DNA from: Thalassococcus arenae
Lineage (GTDB): Bacteria; Pseudomonadota; Alphaproteobacteria; Rhodobacterales; Rhodobacteraceae
Assembly (NCBI RefSeq): GCF_019104745.1
Contig: NZ_JAHRWL010000001.1
Location: 968,501-1,032,500, forward strand
DNA length: 64,000 bases
Direction: 5' to 3'
The notes under the pieces are model-generated. The model was not told the origin of the DNA and made no database searches. It worked only from the letters and a program-made list of their open reading frames with translations. The translations under genes and the position numbers were made by a program. This document shows positions 27,918 through 37,171 of the stretch, in pieces (position 1 is the stretch's first letter; each line of letters starts with the position of its first letter).

Positions 27918-28424
27918 ATGGATATCAACGTACTGCCGCCGATGAACATGTCCGACAATCCGACGGGGTGCTGTCCCCGGTTCGATCCGCAAGGATGGGA
28001 CGGGCGGCACCTGCATTTCAGGGAAAAGCCGTTCGTGCGGGCGACAACGCATGGCCTTATGCATGTGCCGCTGGACATGGGACGGGTCTTTACCCGGGTG
28101 CAGACCCGTATCGAAGAAGCGGGCGCACAGCCCGACGAAGGCTATCTCGTTCTCAGCCGCGATCTGTCCGGCACCGAAGCCGAGCATTACTTCGCCGTCA
28201 CCGGTCCGGTGCCCGACGAAGAGATGGTGACGCTGAGCGGCACGTTTCTGACACGCGTTTTCGAAGGACCGTATCGCAAGGCCCGGGACTGGGTGCACGA
28301 CATGGAGGTCGCGGCCACGGTCGACGGTCACGAGGCCAAGCGCGTCTTTCTGTTCTACACCACCTGCCCGCGTTGCGCGCAGAGCTATGGCAAGAACTAC
28401 GTGGTCGGGCTGGTCGAGATCTGA
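27918..28424 (+). CDS. Conserved protein of unknown function, Cys-containing
   Basis: 168 residues, start ATG 27918 (aggaaagg upstream), 34 bases after the phasin-like gene. I recognise the wording as a widespread bacterial family (CCPRFDPQGWD, GRVFTRVQ, GYLVLSRDLSGTEAEHYF, LSGTFLTRVFEGPY, FYTTCPRCAQSYGKNYVVG) often labelled hydrolase without evidence. CxxC (TCPRC) plus the N-terminal CC could bind metal or be redox active. The beta-rich pattern with LSGTFLTRVFEGPY recalls GyrI-like effector-binding folds; this is only a suggestion. Confidence 0.8.
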   Translation: MDINVLPPMNMSDNPTGCCPRFDPQGWDGRHLHFREKPFVRATTHGLMHVPLDMGRVFTRVQTRIEEAGAQPDEGYLVLSRDLSGTEAEHYFAVTGPVPDEEMVTLSGTFLTRVFEGPYRKARDWVHDMEVAATVDGHEAKRVFLFYTTCPRCAQSYGKNYVVGLVEI

Positions 28425-28454
28425 AACCACCGACCTAGGCCCAGGGAGGCTCCG

Positions 28455-28826
28455 ATGAAAGACACCGAATTGCAGCTGCTGATCGACACGCTGGAAGGCC
28501 GCGATGCGCTGAGCGACGCGGATTACGATGGTGTGCATCACGCGCTGGTCTATGCGCTGCCCGACGGATCCAGCAACACCCTGCCCGAGCCGCAGCATCT
28601 GGACACGACCGATGGCGCCATACTGGTCGTCGACCGGGCCTACCCCGATTGGACAATCGGCATCCACGGCCGGGCGAACGACAAGGACGGCCACTGGCGC
28701 TGCACGCTGCGGCAAAGCGATGTGCGGGACAACGACCTGGCGATCGGCGTCGGGCGCGCCCCTGTGCTTTCACGCGCGATCCTTGCCGCCGTTCTGCGCC
28801 TGTCGGCGACGCTGAAAAAGCTCTGA
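28455..28826 (+). CDS. Conserved small protein of unknown function
   Basis: 123 residues, start ATG 28455 with agggaggc upstream. The order of segments (an N-terminal helix, then ILVVDRAYPDWTIGIHG, a polar strand, and a C-terminal helix VLSRAILAAVLRLSATLKKL) recalls small alpha/beta proteins common in alphaproteobacteria and phages that share a Pgw-type core. No catalytic motif. Third gene after the FNR-type box, possibly in one operon with the previous two genes. Confidence 0.7.
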   Translation: MKDTELQLLIDTLEGRDALSDADYDGVHHALVYALPDGSSNTLPEPQHLDTTDGAILVVDRAYPDWTIGIHGRANDKDGHWRCTLRQSDVRDNDLAIGVGRAPVLSRAILAAVLRLSATLKKL

Positions 28827-28919
28827 CCGAAACGCCGCACGGCCTGCGCGGCGTCAATCGTTGCCGCAGGTCCGGCCGTATCATCGCGCACAGTGTTCTA
28901 CAAAAAGGGGGGGAGAACC

Positions 28920-29948
28920 ATGCGGTACCTGTTTCCAGGATCGCGTCTTGCCGCGGCTGCTCTGGCAGCCTTCGTTGCGACGGGGGGCATGGCACAGGCC
29001 TTTACAGCCTGCCAGGTCACCGATACCGGCGGCATCGACGACAACAGCTTCAATCAAACGGCATGGAAAGGCGTCGAAGATGCCACGGCGGCCTTCGGCA
29101 TCGACGGCCGGTTCCTCGAAAGTCAGGCCGAGACGGACTACGAGGCCAACATCAATTCGCTGATCGAAGGCGACTGCGACATCATCATCACGGTCGGTTT
29201 CCTGTTGGGCGACGCCACGGCCAAGGCCGCGCGCAGCAATCCCGACCAGAAATTCTCGATCGTCGACTTCGCCTACGACCCGGTCATTCCCAACGTCCTG
29301 GGACAGGTTTATGCCACCGACCAGGCGGCATTCCTGGCCGGCTACCTGGCCGCGGGCATGACCAAGACCAAGATCCTCGGCACATTCGGCGGCATCAACA
29401 TCCCGCCGGTCACGATCTTCATGGATGGCTTCGTGCGCGGCGCCAATTACTGGAACGCCGTAAAAGGCGACAGCGTGACCGTTCTGGGTTGGGACCTGGA
29501 CAGCCGCGAAGGTCTGTTCACCAACAATTTCGACAATCTCGACGATGGCCGGGCCTTTGCCCAGAACCTGTTTGACGAAGGGGCCGATATCGTTCTGCCC
29601 GTGGCCGGCCCGGTTGGACTGGGATCGGCGGCATTGGCGGACGAGCTTGGCACCGACCGGCTCAAGATCATCGGCGTGGATGCCGACCTGTACCTGACCG
29701 ACCCTCAGCGCGGCCATGTCTACCTGACCTCGGTGACCAAGCGCATGGATGCCACCGTCTACAACGTGATCGAGATGGCGATGCAGGGAACGTTCGCCGG
29801 CGGGGTTCTGGTTGGCACGCTGGAAAACGGCGGTGTCGGCCTGGCACCGTTCCACGACATGGACTCGCTTGTCCCGGAGATGCTGAAGACCGAACTCGAC
29901 GCACTTCGCCAGGCAATCGTGGACGGCAGCATCCCAGTATCCGAGTAG
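28920..29948 (+). CDS. BMP-family ABC transporter substrate-binding protein
   Basis: 342 residues from ATG 28920, preceded by aaaggggggga. Signal peptide about 1-27 (LAAAALAAFVATGGMAQA). The mature part has the BMP/PnrA order: CQVTDTGGIDDNSFNQTAWKG, a CDIIITVGFLLGDATAKAA strand-helix, QAAFLAGYLAAG, ILGTFGGINIPPVTIFMDGF and the C-terminal VYNVIEMAMQGTF. The family binds nucleosides (purines) in the periplasm. The three following genes give the ATPase and two permeases. Confidence 0.92.
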   Translation: MRYLFPGSRLAAAALAAFVATGGMAQAFTACQVTDTGGIDDNSFNQTAWKGVEDATAAFGIDGRFLESQAETDYEANINSLIEGDCDIIITVGFLLGDATAKAARSNPDQKFSIVDFAYDPVIPNVLGQVYATDQAAFLAGYLAAGMTKTKILGTFGGINIPPVTIFMDGFVRGANYWNAVKGDSVTVLGWDLDSREGLFTNNFDNLDDGRAFAQNLFDEGADIVLPVAGPVGLGSAALADELGTDRLKIIGVDADLYLTDPQRGHVYLTSVTKRMDATVYNVIEMAMQGTFAGGVLVGTLENGGVGLAPFHDMDSLVPEMLKTELDALRQAIVDGSIPVSE

Positions 29949-29957
29949 GCGACGGCC

Positions 29958-31466
29958 ATGCAAGTCGCGCTGCGCAGCATCACCAAGCGGTTCGGACCGG
30001 TCGTCGCGAACAAGGATGTCGACCTGACCATCCGCCCGGGCGAGGTGCTGGGTCTTCTGGGCGAGAACGGCGCCGGGAAATCGACACTGATGAACGTGCT
30101 TTGCGGTCTCTACAGTCCGACTTCGGGTGAGATCGTGATCGACGGTGCGCCAGTGCAATTCGCCGGGCCCGGCGATGCGATCCGCGCAGGCATCGGCATG
30201 GTTCACCAGCATTTCATGCTGATACCGGTCTTTACCGTTGCCGAAAACGTCGTGCTGGGGATCGAACCGACCGGACGGCTGGACCATCTCGACTTGGCGA
30301 CCGCGCGCGCCGAGGTCCGACGACTGAGCCAGGAACACGGGCTGGCCGTCGACCCCGATGCCCGCATCGAGGACCTGCCGGTCGGTGTGCAGCAGCGCGT
30401 CGAAATCCTCAAGGTGCTGTTCCGTTCGGCCGACGTGCTGATCCTGGACGAACCGACCGCCGTGCTGACCCCGCAGGAGGTCGACGAGTTCTTTCAGATC
30501 GTGCGGTCGCTGCGCGACGCCGGAAAAGCCATCGTCTTCATCACCCACAAACTGAACGAAATCCTGGACATCGCGGACCGGATCAGCGTGATCCGTCGCG
30601 GCGAGATCGCCGGCGAAGGCGTCCCGCGCGACCTGACCCCGGCCAAACTGGCCGAGATGATGGTCGGCCGGCCCGTCGCGTTCGATGTGCCGCGCGGTGC
30701 CTTCGCACCGGGCGACGTGGTGCTGGACGTCACCGATCTTGTTGTGATCCGCGACGACGCGGTTGTGGTCGACGGCGTATCGCTGCAGGTGCGCAGCGGC
30801 GAAGTGATGGGTATCGCGGGTGTTCAGGGCAATGGTCAGTCCGCGCTGATCGAGGCGTTGGCGGGCCTGCGCCCCACGGTCGGCGGCACTGTGCGCTTTG
30901 ACGGTCGCGACATCACCCGCGCCTCGCCGCGCGCCCGGCACCGCATGGGAATTGCGCATATCCCCGAAGATCGCCAGCGCGCCGGACTGGTGGGCAGCTT
31001 CACCGTGGCCGAGAACATGGTACTCGACACCTACTACGACGATCGTTTCTCGCGCGGGGCGGCGATCGACTGGAACAAGGTCATCGCCGAGGCCGAGACC
31101 GTCGCGCAGGCCTATGACGTGCGCACGCCGTCGGTGCATACCGCCGCCAATCACCTGTCCGGTGGCAATCAGCAGAAGTTGGTGGTCGCCCGAGAATTGT
31201 CGCGCGACACGCGGATGGTGATTGCCGGGCAACCGACGCGCGGGCTGGATGTCGGATCGATCGCCTATATCCACGAACGGCTCATGGCGGCCCGCGACGA
31301 GGGTGACGCGGTGCTGATCGTGTCCTCGGAACTGGACGAGATCATGGCGGTGTCCGACCGCATCCTGGTGATGTTCAAGGGCCGGATCGTGGCCGAGTTT
31401 CATCCACATGAACGCGCCGTGGACAAAGGCGAGATCGGACTGGCCATGGCGGGAGCGGCGGCATGA
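29958..31466 (+). CDS. Nucleoside-type ABC transporter, double ATP-binding protein
   Basis: 502 residues with two ABC domains as in sugar/BMP systems. First: LLGENGAGKSTLMNVLCG, VGVQQRVEILKVLFR, LILDEPTAVLTPQE. Second: GIAGVQGNGQSALIEALAG (degenerate Walker A), LSGGNQQKLVVARELS, MVIAGQPTRGLDVG. The degenerate second site is normal for the family. It starts 9 bases after the binding-protein gene and overlaps the first permease (ATGA). Confidence 0.94.
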   Translation: MQVALRSITKRFGPVVANKDVDLTIRPGEVLGLLGENGAGKSTLMNVLCGLYSPTSGEIVIDGAPVQFAGPGDAIRAGIGMVHQHFMLIPVFTVAENVVLGIEPTGRLDHLDLATARAEVRRLSQEHGLAVDPDARIEDLPVGVQQRVEILKVLFRSADVLILDEPTAVLTPQEVDEFFQIVRSLRDAGKAIVFITHKLNEILDIADRISVIRRGEIAGEGVPRDLTPAKLAEMMVGRPVAFDVPRGAFAPGDVVLDVTDLVVIRDDAVVVDGVSLQVRSGEVMGIAGVQGNGQSALIEALAGLRPTVGGTVRFDGRDITRASPRARHRMGIAHIPEDRQRAGLVGSFTVAENMVLDTYYDDRFSRGAAIDWNKVIAEAETVAQAYDVRTPSVHTAANHLSGGNQQKLVVARELSRDTRMVIAGQPTRGLDVGSIAYIHERLMAARDEGDAVLIVSSELDEIMAVSDRILVMFKGRIVAEFHPHERAVDKGEIGLAMAGAAA

Positions 31467-32581
31467 GCGCGACCACGACTCTGACCGATCGGCTGCAGGG
31501 ACGCGCCACCGTCGAGGACCTGGTCATCGTGCCGCTGTTTTCGGTGGCCGCCGCCCTGATCCTCGGCGCGTTGATCATGCTGGCCACGGGGGTCGATCCC
31601 GGCACGATCGGGCGGTCGTTCCTCGCGTTGCTGCGTGGTTCGGTGGGATCGTTGCACGCGGTTTCGGAGACCCTGACCGCGGCGGCGCCTCTGGTGCTGG
31701 CGGGGCTCGGGCTGGCATTGGGGTTTCGCGCAGGCCTGTTCAACATCGGCGCCGAAGGCCAGGTCGTGATGGGCGGTCTTGCGGCGGTGGTCGCGGGCTT
31801 CAGCCTGACCGGGACGCCCGCGATCATCGCCCTGCCCGCGTCGCTGCTGGCCGGTGCGCTGGCCGGTGCGCTTTACGCCAGTATCGCCGGCTGGCTGCGG
31901 GCCGCGACCGGCGCGCACGAGGTGATCTCGACGATCATGCTGAACCTGATTTCGTACCGGCTGCTCGACTACCTCCTGCGCACCCCCTTCATTCAAAAGG
32001 AAGGCCGCGACGATCCGATCTCCAAATCCGTTCCGGACGCAGCCGAGCTGCCGCGGTTGCTGAGCTTCATCGACCCGAACCTGCGGGTCCATGCCGGCAT
32101 CTTCGTGGTCCTGCTGATGGTCGCGCTGGCCTATTGGGTTCTGTTCCGCAGCAAGATCGGGTTCGAGTTCCGCGCCGCCGGCGAAAACCCCGTCGCCGCA
32201 CGGTTCGCCGGGATGAACGCCAGCCTCACCATCATCCTGGCGATGGGGTTTGCCGGCGCGCTGGCGGGACTGGCCGGCGCAAACCAGGTGCTGGGCGTGC
32301 TTGATCGCGCCACGCCGGGCTTTTCCGCCGGGATAGGGTTCGACGCCATCGCGGTTGCTCTGTTGGGCAGGTCCCACCCCGTGGGCGTGCTGTTCGCCGG
32401 ATTGCTGTTCGGCGCGCTCGAGGCCGGAGGGCGCCAGATGCAGGTCGATGCCGGGGTCAGTATCGACCTGATCGGCATCATCCAGGCGCTGATCATCGTC
32501 TTCATCGCCGCGCCGTTGCTTGTCCGCGCGCTGTTCCCGATCGGCTTCGAACGCCGCAAGCCCGGGGGGCCGGCGCCATGA
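31463..32581 (+). CDS. BMP-type ABC transporter permease 1
   Basis: 372 residues with eight to ten TM helices and the branched-chain/ribose permease family signature FRAGLFNIGAEGQVVMGGL and the EAA-like region FRAAGENPVAARFAGMN. Forms the inner-membrane channel with the following permease. ATGA overlaps at both ends tie it to the ATPase and the second permease. Confidence 0.93.
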   Translation: MSATTTLTDRLQGRATVEDLVIVPLFSVAAALILGALIMLATGVDPGTIGRSFLALLRGSVGSLHAVSETLTAAAPLVLAGLGLALGFRAGLFNIGAEGQVVMGGLAAVVAGFSLTGTPAIIALPASLLAGALAGALYASIAGWLRAATGAHEVISTIMLNLISYRLLDYLLRTPFIQKEGRDDPISKSVPDAAELPRLLSFIDPNLRVHAGIFVVLLMVALAYWVLFRSKIGFEFRAAGENPVAARFAGMNASLTIILAMGFAGALAGLAGANQVLGVLDRATPGFSAGIGFDAIAVALLGRSHPVGVLFAGLLFGALEAGGRQMQVDAGVSIDLIGIIQALIIVFIAAPLLVRALFPIGFERRKPGGPAP

Positions 32582-33813
32582 GAAGCGCGCGCGACAAGGC
32601 CGCCCATACCCGTGTGACCGGCGTCATCCTGCTGGCACTGGCCGTCTTCGTGGCGTTCTTCCTGGTGCCCGGACCGGGTCAGCTGGCCACCTTCCGGCTG
32701 TCCCGACCGACGGACACCTGGGCCATCGGCGACCTTGTCGTACCGGGCGGGCCTTTCGTCTATGCGGCGGCGGCGCTTCTCGCATTTCTGGGCGCGCGTC
32801 AGTTCCTGCGCGGCGGCGCGCGGTGGCGCTCCCTGTCGCTGGGCATCGGTCTGGCCGTCGCGGTCGCGGCCTTCCTGGTCTGGGCCACCGCGGGCAAGGC
32901 GTTTTCGCTGACCGGCATGCTGCAGGCAACGATGGTGCGCGCGGTGCCCATCGCGTTGGGCGGGCTGGCGGGGGTCCTGTCGGAACGGGTGGCCGTGGTC
33001 AATATCGGCATCGAAGGCATGTTGCTGGCCGGAGCCTTCACCGGTGCGCTGGTCGGATCGGTGCTGGGCGGCGTGCCCGGGCTGGTGGCGGCGGTGGCGG
33101 TTGGCGGCGCCTTCGGCTTCATCCTGGCCGCGCTGGTGGTGACCTACCGGATGGACCAGATCATCGCCGGGGTGGTCATCAACCTGTTCGTGCTGGGCCT
33201 GACAAGCTATGTCAGCAGCCAGGTCTTCCAGCTGCACCGCGACCTGAACAACGCGCCGGTCTTCCGCGCGATCAAGGTGCCCGTTCTTGGGGACATCCCG
33301 GTTGTCGGGCCGATGCTGTTTCACCAGAACATCTTTGTCTATGGCGCGCTGATCATGGCGGGCGTGGCCACGTATTACCTGTTCCATACCCGCATGGGCC
33401 TGCGTGCCCGCGCCGTCGGCGAACACCCCCGGGCCGCCGACACGCTGGGGATCGACGTCTACCGCACGCGCTATGTCAACGTCACGGTGGCGGGCATGGT
33501 GGCCGGGTTCGGCGGCGCCTGGTTCACGCTGGGATCGGTCGGGCGGTTCGACGAGGGCATGACCGGCGGGCGCGGCTTCATCGGGCTTGCCGCGATGATC
33601 TTTGGTCGCTGGCACCCGGTCGGCGCATTGTCGGCCGCGCTGGTCTTTGGCTTCGCGGATTCGTTGCAGCAGAAACTGGCGCTCTTGCAAACCCCGATCC
33701 CGTCCGAATTCCTGGCGATGGCGCCTTACATCGCAACGATCATCGTCGTGGCCGGGCTGGTGGGTCGCGCGCGCGCCCCGGCGGCAGATGGCAAACCCTA
33801 TGTCAAGGAATAG
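32578..33813 (+). CDS. BMP-type ABC transporter permease 2
   Basis: 411 residues. Longer than permease 1 because of an N-terminal extension with two extra hydrophobic segments (about 18-35 and 60-80). Core signature VAVVNIGIEGMLLAGAFTGAL and LRARAVGEHPRAADTLGIDV. Completes the importer of nucleosides or related solutes. The operon ends here; the converging phosphoribosyltransferase could in principle salvage imported purines. Confidence 0.93.
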   Translation: MRSARDKAAHTRVTGVILLALAVFVAFFLVPGPGQLATFRLSRPTDTWAIGDLVVPGGPFVYAAAALLAFLGARQFLRGGARWRSLSLGIGLAVAVAAFLVWATAGKAFSLTGMLQATMVRAVPIALGGLAGVLSERVAVVNIGIEGMLLAGAFTGALVGSVLGGVPGLVAAVAVGGAFGFILAALVVTYRMDQIIAGVVINLFVLGLTSYVSSQVFQLHRDLNNAPVFRAIKVPVLGDIPVVGPMLFHQNIFVYGALIMAGVATYYLFHTRMGLRARAVGEHPRAADTLGIDVYRTRYVNVTVAGMVAGFGGAWFTLGSVGRFDEGMTGGRGFIGLAAMIFGRWHPVGALSAALVFGFADSLQQKLALLQTPIPSEFLAMAPYIATIIVVAGLVGRARAPAADGKPYVKE

Positions 33814-33885
33814 CCGCTGCCCGCGCATGCGCGGCGGGGTCCCGTCTTTGTGGCACACCGCTTCGCCACTGGGTGATGCGCCGCA

Positions 33886-34569
33886 TCAATCGCTATCCCC
33901 ACCTTCCGAACCGGCGGGCTGGAAACGGGTCAGAATTCCGCGCACCGTGTCGTCATCGACCTGATCGAAGCGGCGATAGGCCCCGCCGACCGAACCGATC
34001 CCCGAAAGATCGCGAAGGCAGATCACCTCGTCGGCCAGACCCTGCAATTGCCGATGCAGATCACGCGGCCCGACCGGCATCGCGACAAGGATGCGTTCGG
34101 GATTCCGCGCGCGCAGCGCCTTGATCGCCGCGATCAGCGTGGCGCCGGTAGCGACGCCGTCGTCGACGACGACCACGGTCTTGCCGGTCACATCCAATGG
34201 ACGCCGGTTGGCGAGGTAGAGCGCGCGGCGTCGTTCTATCTCGGGCAAGAGGCGTCGCCCCCGGTCCTCAGCCTGTTGCGGCGACAGGCCGAAGGCACGC
34301 GCAACGTCGCGGTTGATCGTGAAGACGGGATCGTCGCCGTCGGCCACGGCGCCGATCGCCAGTTCCGGCTGACCGGGCGCGCCGATCTTGCGGACCAGAA
34401 CAAGATCGAGCGGCAACGCCCGGGCGGCGCAGATTTCGGCCGCGACCGGCACCCCGCCTCGTGGCAAGGCCGTGACCACGGTGTCTTCCCGGCTCAGCGC
34501 CGGAAGCGCGGCCGCCAGTTGGCGCCCGGCATCGGCCCGGTCGACGAAAATCGCGATCCTCGATGCCAT
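33886..34569 (-). CDS. Phosphoribosyltransferase-domain protein
   Basis: 227 residues. PRPP-binding motif VVVVDDGVATGATLIAA, N-terminal TALPRGGVPVAAEI and LVRKIGAPGQPELAIGAVA typical of the PRTase-like proteins often found beside stress and universal-stress genes; not a clear Hpt/Apt. Start ATG 34569 follows aaaggag. It lies 54 bases downstream of ppsA in the same direction, so it is likely co-transcribed with it. Confidence 0.88.
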   Translation of the reverse strand: MASRIAIFVDRADAGRQLAAALPALSREDTVVTALPRGGVPVAAEICAARALPLDLVLVRKIGAPGQPELAIGAVADGDDPVFTINRDVARAFGLSPQQAEDRGRRLLPEIERRRALYLANRRPLDVTGKTVVVVDDGVATGATLIAAIKALRARNPERILVAMPVGPRDLHRQLQGLADEVICLRDLSGIGSVGGAYRRFDQVDDDTVRGILTRFQPAGSEGGDSD

Positions 34570-34623
34570 GTCGCTCCTTTCCGGCAGAATCCCTTTGGCT
34601 TCGTTCCGACTGCGCGGGGCGCT

Positions 34624-37011
34624 TCAATCGTGCCGGCGCCGCTCGGCCTGCGCGACGTTGCGCAGGACAGAGACAAAGCTGTCGGGTGTGACCGAAACGC
34701 TGTCGATCCCGAAATCCACCAAGCGCTGAGCATAGGCCGGATCGTTGCTGGGGGCCTGTCCGCAGAACCCTACCTTGCAGCCCGCCGCGTGCGCCTTGGC
34801 GATCACCGTTTCGATCATCCACAAGACCGCCGGGTCATCTTCGCGAAACAGATCGGCCAGGGCATCGGAATCCCGGTCGATCCCCAAGGTCAACTGCGTC
34901 AGATCGTTCGATCCGATCGAAAACCCATCGAAGCGCGAGGCGAAATCCTCGGCCCGGACGACGTTTGTCGGGATCTCGCACATCATGTAGACCTGCAGCC
35001 CGTCCTGCCCGCGCGTCAGGCCATGCTCGGCCATGACCGCCAGAACGCGGTCTGCTTCCTCGGGGGTGCGGCAGAACGGGATCATGACGACGACATTGTC
35101 GAAGCCCAGCGTTTCGCGCAGGCGTCTGATCGCGCGACATTCCAGCGCGAACCCGTCGCGGTAGCGGTCGGAGTAGTAGCGAGAGGCGCCGCGGAATCCG
35201 ATCATCGGGTTTTCCTCGGGCGGCTCGAAATCCTCGCCGCCCAGAAGGCTGGCATATTCGTTGGTCTTGAAATCGCTCATCCGGATGATGACCGGCCGCG
35301 GGTAACACAGTGCCGCGATCCGCGACAGACCGCGCGCCAGATGTTCGACGAAATAGGCCTCGGGGCTGTCGGATTGCGCGGTCAGCGCCACGATCCGTTC
35401 CCGTGTTTCGGCGTCGGTGACGCGTTCGGGATGCGCCAGAGCCATCGGGTGAACCTTGACCGCATTGCTGACCACGAATTCCATCCGCGCCAAGCCGACA
35501 CCCGCCAATGGCAGGCGCCACCAGCGCAACGCCGCACTGGGGTTGGCGAGGTTCAGCATCACCTGTGTCCGGGTTTCGGGCAGGCTGTCCAACGCGTCTT
35601 CGGTCACCGTGATGTCGGAAATGCCATCGGTCACAACACCCACTTCGCCGCCCGCGCAGGACACGGTGACATCCTGGCCATCATGCAGAACATGGGTGGC
35701 GTCGCCGCAACCGACGATCGCCGGCAGCCCCAGTTCGCGGCTGACGATAGCGGCATGCGATGTGCGTCCGCCGTGGTCGGTGACAATGGCTGCCGCGCGC
35801 TTCATGATCGGTACCCAATCGGGATTGGTGGTCCCGGTGACCAGCACCGAACCGTCGACGAAACGATCGATATCGGCGGGGCTCTCGATGATCGACACCC
35901 TGCCGCCGACCGCCGCGTTGCCGATGCTGAGACCACTGACCAGGGTCTTGCCCGGCGACTCGACGGCATAGGTCTTGAGCCGGCCCGTATCGGCGCGTGC
36001 CTGGACGGTCTCGGGCCGCGCCTGCACGATGTAAAGCGCACCGCCAGCACCATCGCGCGCCCATTCCATATCCATCGGCACGCCGTAGTGATCCTCGATG
36101 ATCCGGGCCTGCCGCGCGAGATCGAGGATCTCGGCATCGCTGAGAACGAAGGCCGCACGTTCGGCCTTGGACGTCGGGACGTTGCGCGGACTGCCATCGC
36201 GGTTCTGGATCATCTTGATCGACTTTGCGCCCAGGCGTTTTTCCACGATCGGCTCGATTCCGGGCCGCGACAGGAACGGCTTGTAGACCTGGTATTCGTC
36301 CGGATCGACCGCGCCCTGCACGACGTTTTCGCCCAAACCCCAGGCGGCGTTGATCAGAACGACATCGGCAAACCCGCTTTCGGTGTCGATGGAAAACATC
36401 ACGCCGGACCCGCCGGTTTCGGCGCGCACCATGCGCTGGACGCCGATCGACAGCGCGACCTGATCATGCGCGAACCCCTGCACCTGGCGGTAGGCGATCG
36501 CCCGGTCGGTATAGAGCGAGGCGAAACACCTCTTGCAGGCTGCAAGCAGGGCGTCTTCGCCCTTCACGTCCAAGAACGTTTCCTGTTGCCCGGCGAAACT
36601 GGCCTCGGGCAGGTCTTCGGCCGTGGCGCTGGACCGGACGGCGACCAGCGGTTCTGCCTCTCCGGCGTCCCGCCCAAGCGCGCGATAGCGGTTCCGGATC
36701 GCATCCGCCAAGGCCACTGGCCAGTCACCATCGAGAATCAAGCCGCGGATCTTTCGACCCACGGTTTGAAGGCTGTCCTTGCCACTATCCAGCGCGGCCA
36801 GTTCACGGGCGATGGCATCGGGCAAGCCGTTTTCCGCCAGATAGGTGCGGAACGCGCCCGCCGTCGTGGCGAAACCGGGCGGCACCCTTATGCCCTTCGG
36901 GCCAAGGGCCGCGATCATTTCGCCCAGCGACGCGTTCTTGCCTCCAACGATACCGACATCGGAACGGCGCATCTGGGCGAGGTCGAGAACGAGTTCGTCG
37001 GATAAGCTCAT
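34624..37011 (-). CDS. ppsA: Phosphoenolpyruvate synthase
   Basis: 795 residues, the PpsA length. N-terminal ATP-grasp part with GIVGGKNASLGEM and RSSATAEDLPEASFAGQQETFL; central phospho-His domain GGRTSHAAIVSRELGLPAI; C-terminal PEP/pyruvate barrel with MIPFCRTPEEA, GSNDLTQLTLGIDRDS and CGQAPSNDP. Converts pyruvate, ATP and water to PEP, AMP and phosphate. Start ATG 37011 has aggag 8 bases upstream; the long open frame before it is not coding. An FNR-like box lies upstream at 37069, so anaerobic or redox control is likely. Confidence 0.95.
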   Translation of the reverse strand: MSLSDELVLDLAQMRRSDVGIVGGKNASLGEMIAALGPKGIRVPPGFATTAGAFRTYLAENGLPDAIARELAALDSGKDSLQTVGRKIRGLILDGDWPVALADAIRNRYRALGRDAGEAEPLVAVRSSATAEDLPEASFAGQQETFLDVKGEDALLAACKRCFASLYTDRAIAYRQVQGFAHDQVALSIGVQRMVRAETGGSGVMFSIDTESGFADVVLINAAWGLGENVVQGAVDPDEYQVYKPFLSRPGIEPIVEKRLGAKSIKMIQNRDGSPRNVPTSKAERAAFVLSDAEILDLARQARIIEDHYGVPMDMEWARDGAGGALYIVQARPETVQARADTGRLKTYAVESPGKTLVSGLSIGNAAVGGRVSIIESPADIDRFVDGSVLVTGTTNPDWVPIMKRAAAIVTDHGGRTSHAAIVSRELGLPAIVGCGDATHVLHDGQDVTVSCAGGEVGVVTDGISDITVTEDALDSLPETRTQVMLNLANPSAALRWWRLPLAGVGLARMEFVVSNAVKVHPMALAHPERVTDAETRERIVALTAQSDSPEAYFVEHLARGLSRIAALCYPRPVIIRMSDFKTNEYASLLGGEDFEPPEENPMIGFRGASRYYSDRYRDGFALECRAIRRLRETLGFDNVVVMIPFCRTPEEADRVLAVMAEHGLTRGQDGLQVYMMCEIPTNVVRAEDFASRFDGFSIGSNDLTQLTLGIDRDSDALADLFREDDPAVLWMIETVIAKAHAAGCKVGFCGQAPSNDPAYAQRLVDFGIDSVSVTPDSFVSVLRNVAQAERRRHD

Positions 37012-37068
37012 CGTGCAACTCCTGCGCTTGCTGCCAGAGACAGCATGCCCTTTCGCCGGTCGACCGAA

Positions 37069-37082
37069 TTGACCCAGGTCAG
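37069..37082. promoter_or_regulatory. FNR-like box between divergent ppsA and SLC13 genes
   Basis: ttgacccaggtcag: agrees with TTGAY-N4-RTCAA except the last base. It lies 58 bases from the ppsA start and 90 from the transporter start, in the only gap between them. Weaker than the site at 27467. Confidence 0.5.
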
Positions 37083-37171
37083 ACCGGTGGCACAAAGCCC
37101 GTGCAAAGCTGGCACATGGCGCGTGTACCGCGTGCATCGCCGGCGGCCCGGCTGCTCGGAAAGGCACCATC

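Noticed and set aside
28881..31409. An 842-codon minus-strand frame opposite the BMP transporter genes
   Set aside because: Antisense shadow; all BMP transporter motifs are on the plus strand.
33874..33888. Palindrome tgatgcg-c-cgcatca as an FNR box
   Set aside because: Spacing and outer bases do not fit TTGAT-N4-ATCAA, and it lies between converging gene ends, overlapping a stop codon.
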